64,000 bases of DNA, from contig CM055822.1 of the NCBI GenBank assembly GCA_029582265.1, positions 41,996,036-42,060,035 of the forward strand, in the 5' to 3' direction. The stretch is from Zoroaster sp. YZ-2022 (taxonomy: Eukaryota > Echinodermata > Asteroidea > Forcipulatida > Zoroasteridae). This document shows, in pieces, positions 24,936 to 37,200 of the stretch (positions within the stretch are counted from its first letter, which is position 1; the number at the start of each line of letters is the position of its first letter). The notes beneath the pieces were generated by a model, which saw only the letters and a program-made list of their open reading frames with translations, was not told where the DNA came from and made no database searches. The position numbers and the translations under genes were made by a program.

Positions 24936-25325
24936 TAAATCCACAGATAATTTAGTAAAGTAAATGATGAAGGACAGTACCACTTTTTGTCATGAAGTGC
25001 CATTGCCGACAGTCTAGTGCATCAGACTTGTGTTCGATGGCTGAGTCAGAATGTGGATTTAAACCCTGTGACAGTACTTGTTTCCTTGAGCAAAATACTT
25101 AGCTATAACTGCTTCCCCTTCACCCAGGAGTATAAATGGTAGCTGTGAGGGTGAAGATGGATGTTGTATTTGATAGTAATATGGCACTGAGTACAGCAGC
25201 ACAGAGCTGTATACATGCCAGGAGTTAAGAAAGGATTGATATTGGCCCAATGACTAGGGGTAATAATGTAAAGCGCTCAGAGTATCACAAAGATAGATTT
25301 TGTGTTATATAAGTGAACACCTATT
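24936..25325 (+). mobile_element. SINE family 2, copy 1
   Basis: Pairs with 27,164-27,570. It carries a tRNA-like head, TGCC(G)A.CAGTCTAGTGCATCAGACT, with a weak box B-like GTGGATTTAAA. The 3' part reads GTAAAGCGCTCAGAG...GTGTTATATAAGTGA. The AAGCGCT...CTATATA tail resembles the 3' end of the LINE at 60,225-60,270. Box B is degenerate, so the tRNA origin is an inference. Confidence 0.65.
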
Positions 25326-25329
25326 GTGA

Positions 25330-25884
25330 TGAAATTTTCACAGGTTATTTGTATGATTATGAACGTACATTACCAGATACCAGTGGTGTATCTTAATTCC
25401 TTTTAACAGTAGACACTTTTGGTAAAATGCCCGCAAGTTCCTAAAACCTTCAAGTATATGCACATTTTAAATTGTGGATGTGGGAAATGGTGATAAATTG
25501 TTAATTGTGTTGGCATGTTTAGATAATGGTTTAATAACGGTTGGCCGATTCACACAAGTTGGTGTAACACTTGAGTGAGAATCGTTGTCAACTGGTTGAA
25601 TGGATCATTAGACTTGAATAGAAAACAGTGTCTGCGTATACTGGCATCTCACAGAAACAGCAAAAAAGACCCACATGGTTTTTTTTTCAATCATTATAAA
25701 TTCGGCTCTTCTCAGAGTCAACACTTCTACTTTAGAGATTTGTTACATGGTGCTTCCGAAAACTTTCCTAATTATCATTTCCACCATGCAAAGCCTTAAA
25801 TCCTATATCAAATTCAAGGTTCTTTATGGAAATGTAAATTTGTTTACCATTTAGCTTTCAAGAAATGTATCATAAAACTAATCT
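25330..25884. other. Intergenic DNA without recognised genes
   Basis: No domain, repeat or RNA gene was recognised between SINE copy 1 and the dispersed repeat. Confidence 0.45.
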
Positions 25885-26872
25885 GTGCGGTGCATGGTCG
25901 CAATATAATCACACTAACACATGGTGGGACTAAATCATTTAGTACGTTTGAATAGCGTGTAAAACGTTCATATAGGGGTACACAATCCCTTCTCAAATGG
26001 TGTAAACAGACTTATTGAGTCCCTCTAGACCCAAGAAAACAATTTCAAGCCAAAAACAATTTCAAGCTAAAAACAATTATATGGGTGCCCAATATACAAC
26101 CTCGCGCGCATGAAGGCACTAAATCATTTAGTACGTATGCCCAACATACAACCTCGCGCGCTTGAAGGCACTAAATCATTTAGTACGTATGCCCAATGTA
26201 CAACCTCGCGCGCATGAATGCACTAAATCATTTAGTGCATGTAAAACTCGCGCGCTTGATGGCACTAAATCATTTAGTACGTATGAATAGCGTGTAAAAC
26301 GTTCATATTAGGGCAATCCCTTCTCAAATGTAAACAGACTTATTGAGTCCCTCTAGACCTAAGAAAACAATTTCAAGCCAAATATAAAGTTTTATATGGG
26401 TATCAGCCCACAATCCCTTCCAAAAAAAATGGTTACCCAAAACCATTTTTTTTGCACATTTTTTGCACTGCTGACATTCTACAGAGAAACCAAGAGATTC
26501 TATTTGTCTGGCCATTCTAATACCCACAACCAGACCTCAAATAAACATCTCAGGTTGCTGGTATGTCTGGGCCATGAAAGCAAGTGGCAGGATGACTGAT
26601 TACATTGGGATTAGTGCGGTAACATCAATGGATGACATTTGTACAGTTTCAATGGGTTGTCAGCTGGCAAGGGGGGGGGGCCTCACTTTGAAAGCTGCAT
26701 ACCGGCTCAATGGTTCACCCCAGGTTGAAATGTTTTTTACCATGTTATCAGGCACTGTATCAATAGAGAACTTATGCAAAGTGGCTGAATTTGAGTTTTC
26801 AATAACGTAGTAAACAACAATTGTTTACAAACGGTCTAAATGAAATAGCACCACGCCTCACCGCAGGGTTTC
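25885..26872. repeat. Dispersed repeat, copy 2 (SINE-free)
   Basis: Matches 12,450-13,620 but reads straight through from GCACATTTTTT to GCACTGCTGACATTCTACAG, where copy 1 carries a SINE. This copy contains the expanded 52-bp array at 26,087-26,285. Confidence 0.75.
26087..26285. repeat. 52-bp tandem array with internal palindrome
   Basis: Two full 52-base units (26,087-26,138 and 26,139-26,190) are followed by two shortened ones. Each contains CCTCGCGCGC and the 15-base palindrome ACTAAATCATTTAGT. Copy 1 of the dispersed repeat has a single related palindrome near 12,500. Confidence 0.88.
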
Positions 26873-27163
26873 ACAATAGGTGCTCAGTGTTTTTAAGGAA
26901 ACAACAAGAAACTGTTTCAGGTTTTGTTTTACATTGTGTGGAAAATGGTGATTGGTAAATTTTGTTGACATGTTCATATAGTGCCTAGAAATGCAAGAAT
27001 GGTTGTTGCCCTCGAATGTGCATGAGGTCACACAACTCACAACTGGGCCATACCCACAGCTCTTTCAGCAGTACTTTGTGGTCTCGACTACAACACAGGT
27101 ACCGGTCAGTGTGTACATAATGTGTTGGTATTTTATACTCTGCATTTCTCAGGCCAGGAACCT

Positions 27164-27570
27164 TTAAATCCACATGGATAATTTAGTAAAGTAAATGATA
27201 AAGGACAGTACCACTTTTTTATCATGAAGTGCCATTGCCGAGCAGTCTAGTGCATCAGACTTGTGTTCTGATGGCTGAGTCATCAGAATGTGGATTTAAA
27301 ACCTGGCTGTGACAGTGATACTTGTTTCCTTGAGCAAAATACTTAACTATAACTGCTTCCCTTCACCCAGGAGTGTAAATGGGTACTAGCTGTGAGGGTG
27401 AGAGATGGATGTTGTATTTGATAGCCAATATGGCACCGAGTACAGCAGCACAGAGCTGTATACTTGCCAGGGAGTTGAGAAAGTAAAAGGATTGATATTG
27501 GCCCAATGACTAGGGTAATTATGTAAAGCGCTCAGAGTATCACAGCGTGATAGATTTCGTGCTATATATA
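27164..27570 (+). mobile_element. SINE family 2, copy 2, interrupted by Tc1-like element
   Basis: Aligns to 24,936-25,325 over its length, including TGCCGAGCAGTCTAGTGCATCAGACT and GTAAAGCGCTCAGAGTATCAC. It stops within GTGCTATATA, where the Tc1-like element begins at a TA dinucleotide. Confidence 0.7.
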
Positions 27571-27874
27571 CTGAACAGCAAAAGAAACGGAAGTTCCGAA
27601 AAAACGAAATTTCAGAATAGTAACCATTCGCATGTTAGAAAAGATGATGGTAAAATGATGTAATGAGTCCAGGTGATGTAATGTCATTTGGTTTGGCGCC
27701 AAACTAAACATTCGCACAAACGCAACCACAGTGAAGTTAAACCATGAATTGTGCACGTGCATTGACAGGTGTTGGTGAAACACGTGGATTGTCACTCTAA
27801 GGCATCCTTTATAAAGGGCATGTCAGAAAAATATTCGTTTGTTCGCTCTAGAAGGTGTACACTTTATGCAAACG

Positions 27875-28811
27875 ATGCCAAGACTTTCGACTGTGCAAGA
27901 GGGTGGCCCCTTGAATGTTGCAAGGCGGTATCTCTGCAACCGATGTAGCCAGACAAGTTGGATGTCATCTCACCACCATCACACGACTTGCCCAACGTTA
28001 CCTGCTGATAGGGGTCGTTGCTGATTGTCCACGTGCCGGTCGACCAAGAGCGACAACTCCTGCACAAGATCGGTTCATCCGGTCACTCATCTAAGGAACC
28101 GTACTCAAGCAGCATCAAGAACAGCAGCCTTAGTTCAGGGACCAGGGCCAGTATCCGCCGATACCATTAGACGTCGACTACGGGATGGAGGACTCCACTG
28201 TCGACGTCCATATGTCAAGGGCAATAATGACAACACCGTCAACGACGTTTACAGTGGGCCCGGCAACATCAACGTTGGCGACGTGCTCAGTGGCGCCAAG
28301 TTTTCTTTTCAGATGAGTCTCGCTTCCATCTTTCACATGCTGACGGGCGTTTACGTGTTTGGCGTCGACGTAATGAACGTTACGCGGATTGCTGTGTCAT
28401 ACAGGCAAACAGATGGTGTGGTGGCAGTGTGATGGTCTGGGGAGCGTTCAGTTACAACCACAGGTCACAGCTTCATGTCTTCCGACAACGTGAAACTGCT
28501 GTCGTGTATAGAGATGTTCTTCGTCCTCATGTTGTTCCAATGTTTGCTGCACATCCTGAACTGCAGTTCTTCCAACAGGACAATGCACGTCCTCACACAG
28601 CAAGGGTGTCGATGGCGTGTCTCTCTCACAACAACATCAACGTTCTTCCATGGCCGTCACTTTCCCCAGATATATGGCTCCTATTGAACATGTCTGGGAC
28701 GAAATTGGGCGTAGGATAGCTGCCGAGGTCAGCCAACTACAGTTACAGTTGGAACAGAGATTGGTGTTTGAGTGGAACCTTGCCTCTGGCATTCTTCCAG
28801 AACTCTTGTGA
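27875..28811 (+). pseudogene. Tc1-like DDE transposase (frameshifted)
   Basis: Cut-and-paste transposase of the IS630/Tc1/mariner superfamily, acting on its own terminal repeats. The start MPRLS is followed by a broken helix-turn-helix region. Recognisable pieces are TIRRRLRDGGLHCRRP (DNA-binding end), VMVWGAFS, FFQQDNARPHTA (second catalytic Asp) and PIEHVWDEIGRR (third catalytic residue, Glu) in another frame. The first catalytic Asp segment is not readable in a clean frame. At least three frameshifts make it non-functional. Confidence 0.85.
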
Positions 28812-29050
28812 AGAACTCTATGAGGCGACGTTGCACCGCCTGTGTGCAAGCCCAAGGTGGACATACACGCTACTGAAAGACTGTGACTTTTCACTAGAGA
28901 GTTTCCTTTTGGCGGACTGTGGTAAATGTGGAAAATTTTGCAATGCAATTTCAACAGTCACTTTCAGCTCACAAATTGAAAGCATTTTTCATTAAATGAG
29001 TGATTAGAATCAAAATGGTTTGTCTTCTGTTTGAAAACTTGACAAGACCT

Positions 29051-29102
29051 CTTTTGCTGTCCTCGGACTTGCGTTTCTTTTGCTGTCCTCGGACTTGCGT
29101 TT
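29051..29102 (+). repeat. 26-bp duplication in a Tc1 terminal repeat
   Basis: Two perfect 26-base units beginning CTTTTGCTGTCCTCGGACTT, with a third partial one to 29,116. They duplicate the inner part of the right inverted repeat. Confidence 0.85.
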
Positions 29103-29119
29103 CTTTTGCTGTTCCGTAT

Positions 29120-29300
29120 CTGTATGATATATATCCTATACCAGCCAGTGTTAGGTGTCGAGACCAGTCTCGGTCTGGAGACAGCTCTCGAGACCACTTT
29201 TTGTTGGTCTCGGTCTCGACTCCTGTTGTTTTGGTCTTGTCTTGTTTCAGATACTGAGTTCGAGACCTGTTAAAAAACATTATTTTGCAATTGTGGGCTA
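29120..29300. repeat. GGTCTCG-rich low-complexity DNA
   Basis: Repeats of GGTCTCG, TCGAGACC and variants at 29,155-29,275. No gene was seen. Confidence 0.5.
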
Positions 29301-29686
29301 AGCGATTCTCCCCATAACCACATAGCACTTCGGCCTTACGTGAGATTGCACCTGCCAACGGTGTTTTGTTCGTCACACTTGAGAGTCCTTTGTTAAAAGG
29401 AGGCTTCTCCCTATATAAGCGTGCCCCTCGATCCATACCTCAATGCGTTTGACCACAGGAGAATCGAACTGAGAGAGAGAGGACGTGTGTCTGGAAGCTC
29501 TATCACTCTCGATACAAAACACGTGCTTTTTCAATTTGTTTTTAAAATTATTTCTAAATTAAAGTTACTGTACCACGAGAATTGTCAAATTCAATCCAAA
29601 GCCAAGGAAAGGTAAGCATCACCACTATAAATCAGGAGTTTATATAGGCTATACATAATATAATTTAAATCTCAACTCGGTTAGCC

Positions 29687-31682
29687 ATGGCAGAGGATGT
29701 CATGGATTACGACACTTCATGGGATCATTTATCTCAATCAACTGCTACGAGTACTCAAAATGGCATCTGGCAATTAGACAATCAATCAGCCCCGTTCAAC
29801 AATTGACAAGTTAATTAGCCAAGCAGAAAATAGTTCTCCGACCCGTAAACAATATAGGAAACGCCCCAAGCCCAGCAGCTTTACTTACAGTGATGTCAAT
29901 AACGACTCGGATGATATATTAAGTGACCATCAACCAAAACGCCGAAATACACAAAAACCACCCAAAAATTCCCAAAAGTCAACCTACTCTAGTTATAAGC
30001 TCTCCGTATATAAAACTTGCTAAAATCAACCCAGTCAAAATCGTTAAAGCTCTCAATAAAGTTGGCAAAGACTACATCAAATGTGTCACTAAAAAGTGTC
30101 ACAGTTCGATGCCACACCCCAGCCCAAGCCCAAAAACGGTATCACAACTTGACTAATGGACCGTGACTGCGGAATTTGCAAAATCTGAAACACAAAGCAG
30201 AGGAGTGATTACCGGCCTCCCATTGACATACCAGATGACGAAATACTATCTACATGCAAACAATACGGAGTCATTGAAGCAAAACGGTTAATGCGTAACG
30301 GGAATGGAAAACTTGAAAGAAGTCTCTCTGTCAGGCTAACTTTCAACACACCCAACTTACCAAACAAAATACAACTAGGATACGAATACTTCAATGTAAA
30401 ACCTTTCATCCCGTCAGTAATCCGCTGTTTCAACTGCCAGAGACTAGGCCATGTCGCCAATAACTGCCGAAGCTCCACACGATGCGTAAGATGGTGGCCC
30501 TCACTCGTACAACGAATGCAACCAAAACGAGTCTGTGAAATGCCTGTAGGTGTGGTGGAACCACTCATCTGCATACGAAGGATGCAACACTATCAAAACC
30601 GAAAAGAAAATTCAAGGTATTAGAGTAACCTACAATATTTCGTACGCTGACGCGGCCAAAGTTATTAAAACCGATATTACAATCCACCCTACGACTACTA
30701 CCCAAGCTAATCCAACACCGCGACCAAAAACAACACGAGATAATAAAACCCACCCACGACCCTACGTTAAAACCCTGCGGCGTGCCATGCTGCTTATTTT
30801 GCATGTATGTTTGTAAACAAAATTTAATTACTCCGTTGATTTTTACCGCAAATTTCTCAAATTCCGTAAGTTCACTCTTGAAGTATACCCAAATAGCATG
30901 GTTAATTCCCATTAGCCTGCTTTGAACCATTGATCCAAAAAATCCTACTGCAAAAAGCATGGTCCAATAGGACCGTGTACAAATCCTAATCCCATCTGTC
31001 AACACAAGGCCATTGAGTTCGGCTCCTAAGCGGCTTATCAAAAGCTATCAGTTACCCACTATGGTGTGCCAGAACATGATTCCAGACAGGCTGGAGCCAT
31101 CAGCCAGAGGATGAGAGATGTTTATTCCTATAACTGCTATGGGTACACATAATAGGGTATATTTTATGTCGATTTGGGGTAGGGGAAAAAGCGTTATCAG
31201 AACTAAAATAAACATCAACCTAAAGGGCCCTTACATTAATTTGTTTTTGCCTCAAATTGTTGTCTAGGGACTAGAGGACCTCTATGCATCTGTTAAAACC
31301 ATTGGCAGTTGGTAGTGTTCAACGCAACAGAAGTTATAGCGCCCCTTCACACCTACTGAAAAATTAAGCGCGATGCAACCGCGCTGTTCGTATAAGTGTC
31401 ATGGCGCGTCGCCGGGTTTTAATTAATGCAACAAATGAAGACACTACATATCAACCCAAAACCGTTTCCATAACACGGGATATCGCCACACAAACTGATC
31501 ATGTAGTAGGAACACAAACCGAACCAACCCAACAATGTCTCTGTAAAGAACACCTTGTCGAAATACTCACTGGTATAATGCAAATTTCGGACTCTATCAA
31601 AAGAAAAGATGAAAGGTTTACGGCAACCAAGACTCTAATTGAGCACGTTCTTCAAACAGAAACCATAAACCATAAAACATAA
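29687..31682 (+). pseudogene. LINE ORF1 (gag-like RNA-binding protein), broken
   Basis: Probable start MAEDVMDYDTSWDHLSQSTA at 29,687, closed by a stop at 29,805 and continued in other frames. At 30,424 CFNCQRLGHVANNC forms a C-x2-C-x4-H-x4-C zinc knuckle. Further Cys-rich pieces follow out of frame to 30,600, consistent with the two or three knuckles usual in such ORF1 proteins, which bind element RNA. The C-terminal part at 31,401-31,682 (DIATQTDHVVGTQTE) is separated by about 600 bases (30,790-31,390) that match nothing recognisable and may be a further insertion. Confidence 0.7.
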
Positions 31683-31888
31683 AGAAAAACAAGAAAAACG
31701 AAGAACGCTGTCGCAGTCGCCCGTTAGGCCCAATACAAAAAAACACGTTTCTGGACGAAGACAATCTAAAGAAAAGGAACCTACATGTACATCTGACCAA
31801 TCACATAAAAAGGGTCCAACAGTAACCCCTGTTCAAGCCAAACATCTAAAGTGAAACCAAATCAATCATCAAAATAATCTATATTTTA

Positions 31889-32291
31889 ATGGTCCTTATC
31901 TTACAGTGGAACGCACAATCTCTTACAGCTCACAATAAAGAATTTAAATGTGCAATAAATTCATGGACCACTAAACCCGATGTTATTTGTATTCAGGAAA
32001 CCTGGTTTAAAAAAGACAAAACCTATACCTTACCTGGATATAATATATATCGCTTTGATAGAAACCTAACAGGACCTAAGAAAAAGGGAGGAGGATGGGC
32101 CATTTGTGTCAAACATGGCCTCGCTTTTAAATACATAACCGGATCTGATGATCTCATCGAATACCAGATAGGTGAATTATATGATACTAATAAAAATAAA
32201 ATTAATCTTGTGAATATTTACAACGCATGTACAACTTTAGAAACTAATTCATTAAACAAAATCCTAGGAAAAATACACAAAACATGTATTA
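31889..32291 (+). pseudogene. LINE ORF2 AP endonuclease, N-terminal part
   Basis: The start MVLILQWNAQSL carries the conserved Asn; ICIQETW supplies the metal-binding Glu and GGGWAICV follows. This is the exonuclease-endonuclease-phosphatase fold that nicks target DNA for target-primed reverse transcription. It is cut after about 134 codons by the Ngaro element. The continuation, CGDINGHN, begins at 55,762. Confidence 0.85.
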
Positions 32292-32430
32292 TTCCCTAAC
32301 TCGTTCCTCGACCGTGAATAAAATATTTTCTCACGCGCCTACCTACTGTCGAATACACCTGCAAGAGAAACATGTTAACAATACAGACCTGTATTTGGGG
32401 AGCACCGATCTTGAGGCTAAGCCCGGAGTG
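32292..32430 (-). repeat. Ngaro split repeat B2
   Basis: 139 bases nearly identical to 32,862-33,000; differences include GGCTAAGCCCGGAG versus GGCCAAGCCCGCAG. It forms the outer 3' terminus of the element. Confidence 0.9.
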
Positions 32431-32629
32431 CCAAAACTGCTCGAAGAAGCGAAAACGAGTCCATGGAGACTGTCTCGTTTGCTTGACTACCTGTACCATT
32501 GCTACTAATACTACAAGTGCAAAAAATTCATTAGAATCGAAGACATTAGAATCTTGTGAAAACTTCACTATCACAATAACCAGGAATATGTCATTAATTT
32601 TAACTTTGTTTGTGCTCATGTGTCGCTGG

Positions 32630-32861
32630 TTTAGCTGAACTAAAAATCCTGTATAATGTACTACCTGTAGTTGTTAAGATGGCGGTAATGCTGACTTGTT
32701 TTTGGCACGTCCGTATGCTTGTGCGTCAAATCAGTAAGTGGTCTTTCACACGCCTTCTACTGTGACCCATACATGCCTGAGCGCACAGCACCTGTAAGCA
32801 CCAAATTCCTTTCCCTATTGTATTCTCAACTCCGGCAGACTCCCGCGAGAAAATACATTTA
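32630..32861 (-). repeat. Ngaro split repeat A2
   Basis: 232 bases matching A1 at 55,524-55,759 (236 bases). A 4-base TGTA indel and a G/C change account for most of the difference. It abuts B1 exactly at 32,861/32,862, the junction thought to template circle formation. Confidence 0.92.
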
Positions 32862-33000
32862 TTCCCTAACTCGTTCCTCGACCGTGAATAAAATATTTTC
32901 TCACGCGCCTACCTACTGTCGAATACACCTGCAAGAGAAACATGTTAACAATACAGACCTGTATTTGGGGAGCACCGATCTTGAGGCCAAGCCCGCAGTG
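32862..33000 (-). repeat. Ngaro split repeat B1
   Basis: Second 139-base B copy, in direct orientation to B2 and adjacent to A2. Beyond 33,000 the sequence is unique 3' UTR of the Ngaro until the Polinton begins. Confidence 0.9.
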
Positions 33001-33036
33001 GACCACTCTCCCCTCCTAAGCAGAAGATTAAAGAAC

Positions 33037-33042
33037 GGGCCC
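33037..33042. other. Polinton target-site duplication, left
   Basis: GGCCC at 33,038-33,042 directly precedes the left terminus. The same five bases directly follow the right terminus (49,410-49,414). Polintons make 5-6 bp duplications. Confidence 0.8.
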
Positions 33043-33624
33043 AGTAGTATGTCAGATGAGCGATGGGAGACAACTCCTTAAAAAGATATTTTTAAGGATG
33101 GTTCCAAACCACTTTTTGAGAATATCTTTTTTTTTAAATGAATTTCTAAAAAATATTAGTAAAAGTAAGAATAATCATTTTTATTAAAATACGCTAAAGC
33201 GAACGAGTACATTTTAATCTCACAAAAGAGTGAGATTAAAAAAAAAAAAAACTAGTGCTTGAGATTAAAAAAAACCTCGTGTTTGAGATTTAAAAAACTC
33301 GTGTTTGAGAGTGAGATTAAAAAACTCGTGTTTGAGTAAAACGAGCTCGTTTGTTTATCAGCGCTACAATCGTATTGTAAAAAGTAAGATAAGTTTCCTA
33401 TCAATTGATAAAATAACATTCTCATAAAAGGGTTGGAAAACCATCCTTAAAAGTTTTTCATAGCTGATCCACATATCATTTAAATTGAAACAAGTACTAA
33501 AAGGAAAATGAATCAGCATTATCTATTTGTATCATAAATACGCTAGTTGTGAACCCAAATTAATCTAAAAATCTCATTTAAGGAGTTGATCTCACTACAT
33601 CAACTTGTCATCTGACATACTACT
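33043..33624. repeat. Left terminal fold-back repeat
   Basis: The outer arm begins AGTAGTATGTCAG at 33,043. An inverted copy, CTGACATACTACT, ends at 33,624. Between them lie GAGATTAAAAAACTCGTGTTT-type repeats (33,215-33,345), AAACGAGCTCGTTT and TATCAATTGATA palindromes, and a roughly 130-base block (33,470-33,600) that disrupts the inner arm. The right end has the same layout. Confidence 0.85.
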
Positions 33625-33995
33625 TGTAAATTTAATTTTAAGAACCAGCGCATTTCCAATAAAGAAGTGAGATCGCTAAAAGCTAATCGAAGTATAATCT
33701 AGTATATAATAAAGATGAATACAACATTTTTATTGCAAAATTGGCCGAAGTGAGTCGTGTCGAAGAAATGAATCGTAAAATGGGTGCCTCAACCTATAAA
33801 AATAAAAGCTGCGTTTTCGCAATGCGGTGGGCTCACGCGCTCATTGTTTTCTCAACTAATGGGCCCTTATTACAACGCGGTTAAAACAGCATTTCAACCA
33901 CCCCATAAGTTTCAAAGCCTGTAGTAAAGTAATTATACAAACGAAACCTTTATATGAATTAAATTTGTATACTGGCGAAATTTAACATTACCTTA

Positions 33996-34239
33996 AAGTA
34001 CTTATAAAGTGAGATAATGAATCGTATTTATAGTTGTGTATAATAAAGATGGAACAACTAAATATTTATCAAAATGGACATTGGACGAATTGAAGAGTTT
34101 GTGCGACAACGCATACGAGACTGCGCCCCATAATTCGCCACTGCAAAACAGCACGGCCTGGAAAGAACGAGGGGTTCGAATAAAAAGATTTAATAACACC
34201 TGTTCTCAACGGAGAAACCGTTGGGATTTAACCCACTGA
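33996..34239 (+). pseudogene. Small left-end ORF, partner of 48,609-48,833
   Basis: The TATAATAAAG motif precedes an ATG at 34,049, but the conserved TTKYLSKWTLDEL frame is entered two bases off, so no in-frame ATG exists. It keeps TKYLSKWTLDELKSL and then diverges from the right-end copy. Both copies lie just inside the inverted termini in opposite orientation, so they are part of the extended inverted repeat. Function is unknown. Confidence 0.55.
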
Positions 34240-34249
34240 TCGATAAATA

Positions 34250-37200
34250 TAACAAAGAAAAAACCATTATAGCAATTTAAAATTGTTCCGTTGAATCAAA
34301 AAGTATTTAAATTGGAGAGCTGTAAAACCAAAAGATTATCGAGACTAACGAATCATGTGTGGTAGAAAGATTTTAAGCTACCTTCTCAAGCGATATTTAT
34401 GGAACGTTACGTAAAGAAAACTTGGCCAGGGACGATTGATTAAAAGACTACATAATAACGTTGTTTTATTATTTAAACAATATCGAAAAAGGTTTCGCCA
34501 TCAAGTGAATTCAGAGAGACCAAGTTTTGAGAAAATAACCACCGATCGACGAGGTGAAATTTAGTGGAACATTTGGCCAATAGTTCCGATCGTATCACAG
34601 CAGAAATGATTTATCTTCAGTTGTGTCAATCATCGGAAAGTATCAGCCTCTGAAAGGAGGTTCTTATATCGATCTATGCGACTACATTAAAAATAAACAA
34701 GCGTGCATCAACGTAAAAAACAAAGACGACGATTGTTTGCGGTGGGCGTTGCGCAGCGCTCGTTTTCTCGTGAAAATTCATCCAGAAAGAACGAGCAAGT
34801 ACCCAAAAGAGGATGGTTTAAATTTTAACAACATTGACGCTCCTACACCCCTCAATCAAATTAAACGAGTAGAAAAACAAAACAATATTATAGTTGGATA
34901 AACGCTTTTCGGTTGTGGGTCAAAACGATATGGGGTTTGAAAAATTAGCGATCAACCAGCAGAGATGGATCCGGCAAATTTACCTATTGATTCTACCAAA
35001 AGAAGAAGAAGAAGGAACTAGATCTCACTACACGTTTGGATAAAAATTTAAACAGAGGCTTTACTGATCAAACGAGTTACCCCGCCAAACCATAAAACAT
35101 TTTTGTTTGAGATGTTTACAAGTTTCTCGACAGAGTTTATCTCTGAAAACCACATAAAAAATGTAAAAAGGGATAAACGATGAGACCAACGACTATCGTA
35201 ATGCCCAAAGGGTAAAAAAGACAAGTTAAAGTTTATCAACTTTTCATAAAAAAGATGGGGTTCCGATTCGTAATATACGCCGACTTTGAGAGGTTATTAA
35301 AAAGATCGACGATGTAAACTCTACTAATACTAAAAACTTCGCAAGAACACGTCGTTTGCGGTTATTCAAAATTTACGTTGTTGTTTGTTGCGATGGTACA
35401 AATAGCTCTCCCGTTACGTATAGGGGGAAGACGCGTCTCCAACATTTTTAGATGAGATTACAGAAAGAAGAAGAAAAGATTAATACGATATTTAAAAAAC
35501 CCTAAAAATTAAACATGATCTAAGAAAAATAAGCAAGATTACAAGAACGCGAGCGAGTGTTGATATGCGAAAAGAAGTTTTTTAATGACCTCCTGAGAAC
35601 AAAGTGCTACCTCGAGGTTAGAGATCACTGCCACATTACCGGAAAAATATGGAGGCGCTGCTGGCATTTGTAATTTAAGACTAAGTTTAAAACCAAAGAA
35701 AACTTTTATTCCCGGTTTTATTTCATAATTTGCGAGGCTACAATTCTCATATATCATTATGCATACGAACTGCCGGTCTCATCGGGGAAATCTAACGATG
35801 TATTCAAACAATATCGAAAAAATATATTTCTTTTAGTATTAATCAACTCACGATTTTATAGACAGTGCTCAATTTTTTAACTAGCTTGAACAGATTGACC
35901 CGTAAAATCAAACGATTCTTTTCCGATTACATTAAAACTCGGAACCAAATTTAGAAAATCAAATCTCATTAAAAGCAAGGGGGCATTTATCCTTACATGA
36001 GTACATGGACTCTTTCGAGGCGTTTCAAAGAAACGCAACTTCTTCAAAAAGCGTCTTTTTACAGTAGTCTAAACTTTGTCAACACATCAACCAACAACAA
36101 CAATATGAGCACGCTAAAAACCAATTTACAATAAGTTTGATTGTAAAAACTTGGGTGATTATCACGATTTGTACGTGTGTACCGATACTTGCTTTGTTGG
36201 CGGTGACGTATTTGAAAACTTTCGTAATACTGTTTAAAAACAGTACGGTTTAGATCCTGCTAATTATTATACGAGTCCTGGGCTAAGTTGGGACGCTTTG
36301 TTGAAACATTCGAATCAAACTTTAGATTTGTTTACCGATATTGACATGCATTTGTTTATTGAAAAAGGCACGCGCGGAGGAACGTGCATGGTGAGTAAAC
36401 GATACGCGAAAGCAAATAATGTATATTTAGACGATTACGATAAAACGATACCATCGAGCTATCTTGTTTATTTGGACGCTAATAATTTATACGGCTACGC
36501 CATGAGTCAACCTTTACCGACTGGTAATTTTAAGTGGTTGAGCGAAAAACAAATTGACAGACTCGAGAGTCAAGGATTTAAAAACAATAAAGGATACATT
36601 TTAGAGGTTGATTTAGAATATCCTATCGAGTTACACGATTCTCACAACGCATTTCCACTCGCGCCAGAGTCGTTGATAGTACCGAAAGAATGGATGAGCG
36701 ACTATCAAAAGAATTTTACTAAAAAGATAAACCAGCTCCAAACGTTACTAAACTGGTTCCAAATTTATACGACAAGAAAAACTACGTGCTTCGTTATCGT
36801 AATTTACAATTGTATTCGCAACAAGGCATGAAGCTGACTAAAATTCACAAAGTTTTAGAATTTGATGAATCGTGTTGGATGAAATCGTACATTGATTTAA
36901 ATACACGATTAAGAAAAGATGCGACGAGTGATTTTGAAAAAGATTTGTACAAACTCATGAACAATTCGGTTTTTGGTAAAACGATGGAAAATGTACGAAA
37001 TCGCGTTAACGTAAATTTGAAGCGATTAAACGATAAAAAACAAGACAATTTAATTCGTTCACTCATTGCGAAACCAAATTTTGCAGAGGCTAGGATTTTC
37101 GATAACGATCTAGTAGCGATTCACATGCACAAAACAAAACTCGTTCTCAACCGCCCGATTTACGTAGGAATGAGTATATTAGACTTGTCTAAGGTTCACA

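Larger units (their letters stand above)
27571..29116 (+). mobile_element. Tc1-like transposon, copy 1 (broken)
   Basis: The left end CTGAACAGCAAAAGAAACGG is matched in inverse at the right end (CGTTTCTTTTGCTGTTCCG, ending at 29,116). TA is present on both sides (27,569-27,570 and 29,117-29,118). The inverted repeat is about 28 bases. The right arm is partly triplicated as a 26-base unit at 29,051-29,102. The element landed in the tail of a SINE. Confidence 0.8.

Noticed and set aside
28969..29436. 155-residue minus-strand protein
   Set aside because: Runs through the Tc1 terminal repeat and GGTCTCG repeats; a chance frame.
30565..31041. 158-residue minus-strand protein
   Set aside because: Antisense of the LINE ORF1 and adjoining unknown DNA, with no domain.
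32296..32619. 107-residue ORF between Ngaro A2 and B2
   Set aside because: Lies in the 199-base spacer and B2 repeat and shows no domain; kept only as spacer.
36298..36831. Independent start of a shorter polymerase
   Set aside because: The frame opens at TTG and upstream polymerase sequence continues; it is a fragment of the broken polymerase gene.
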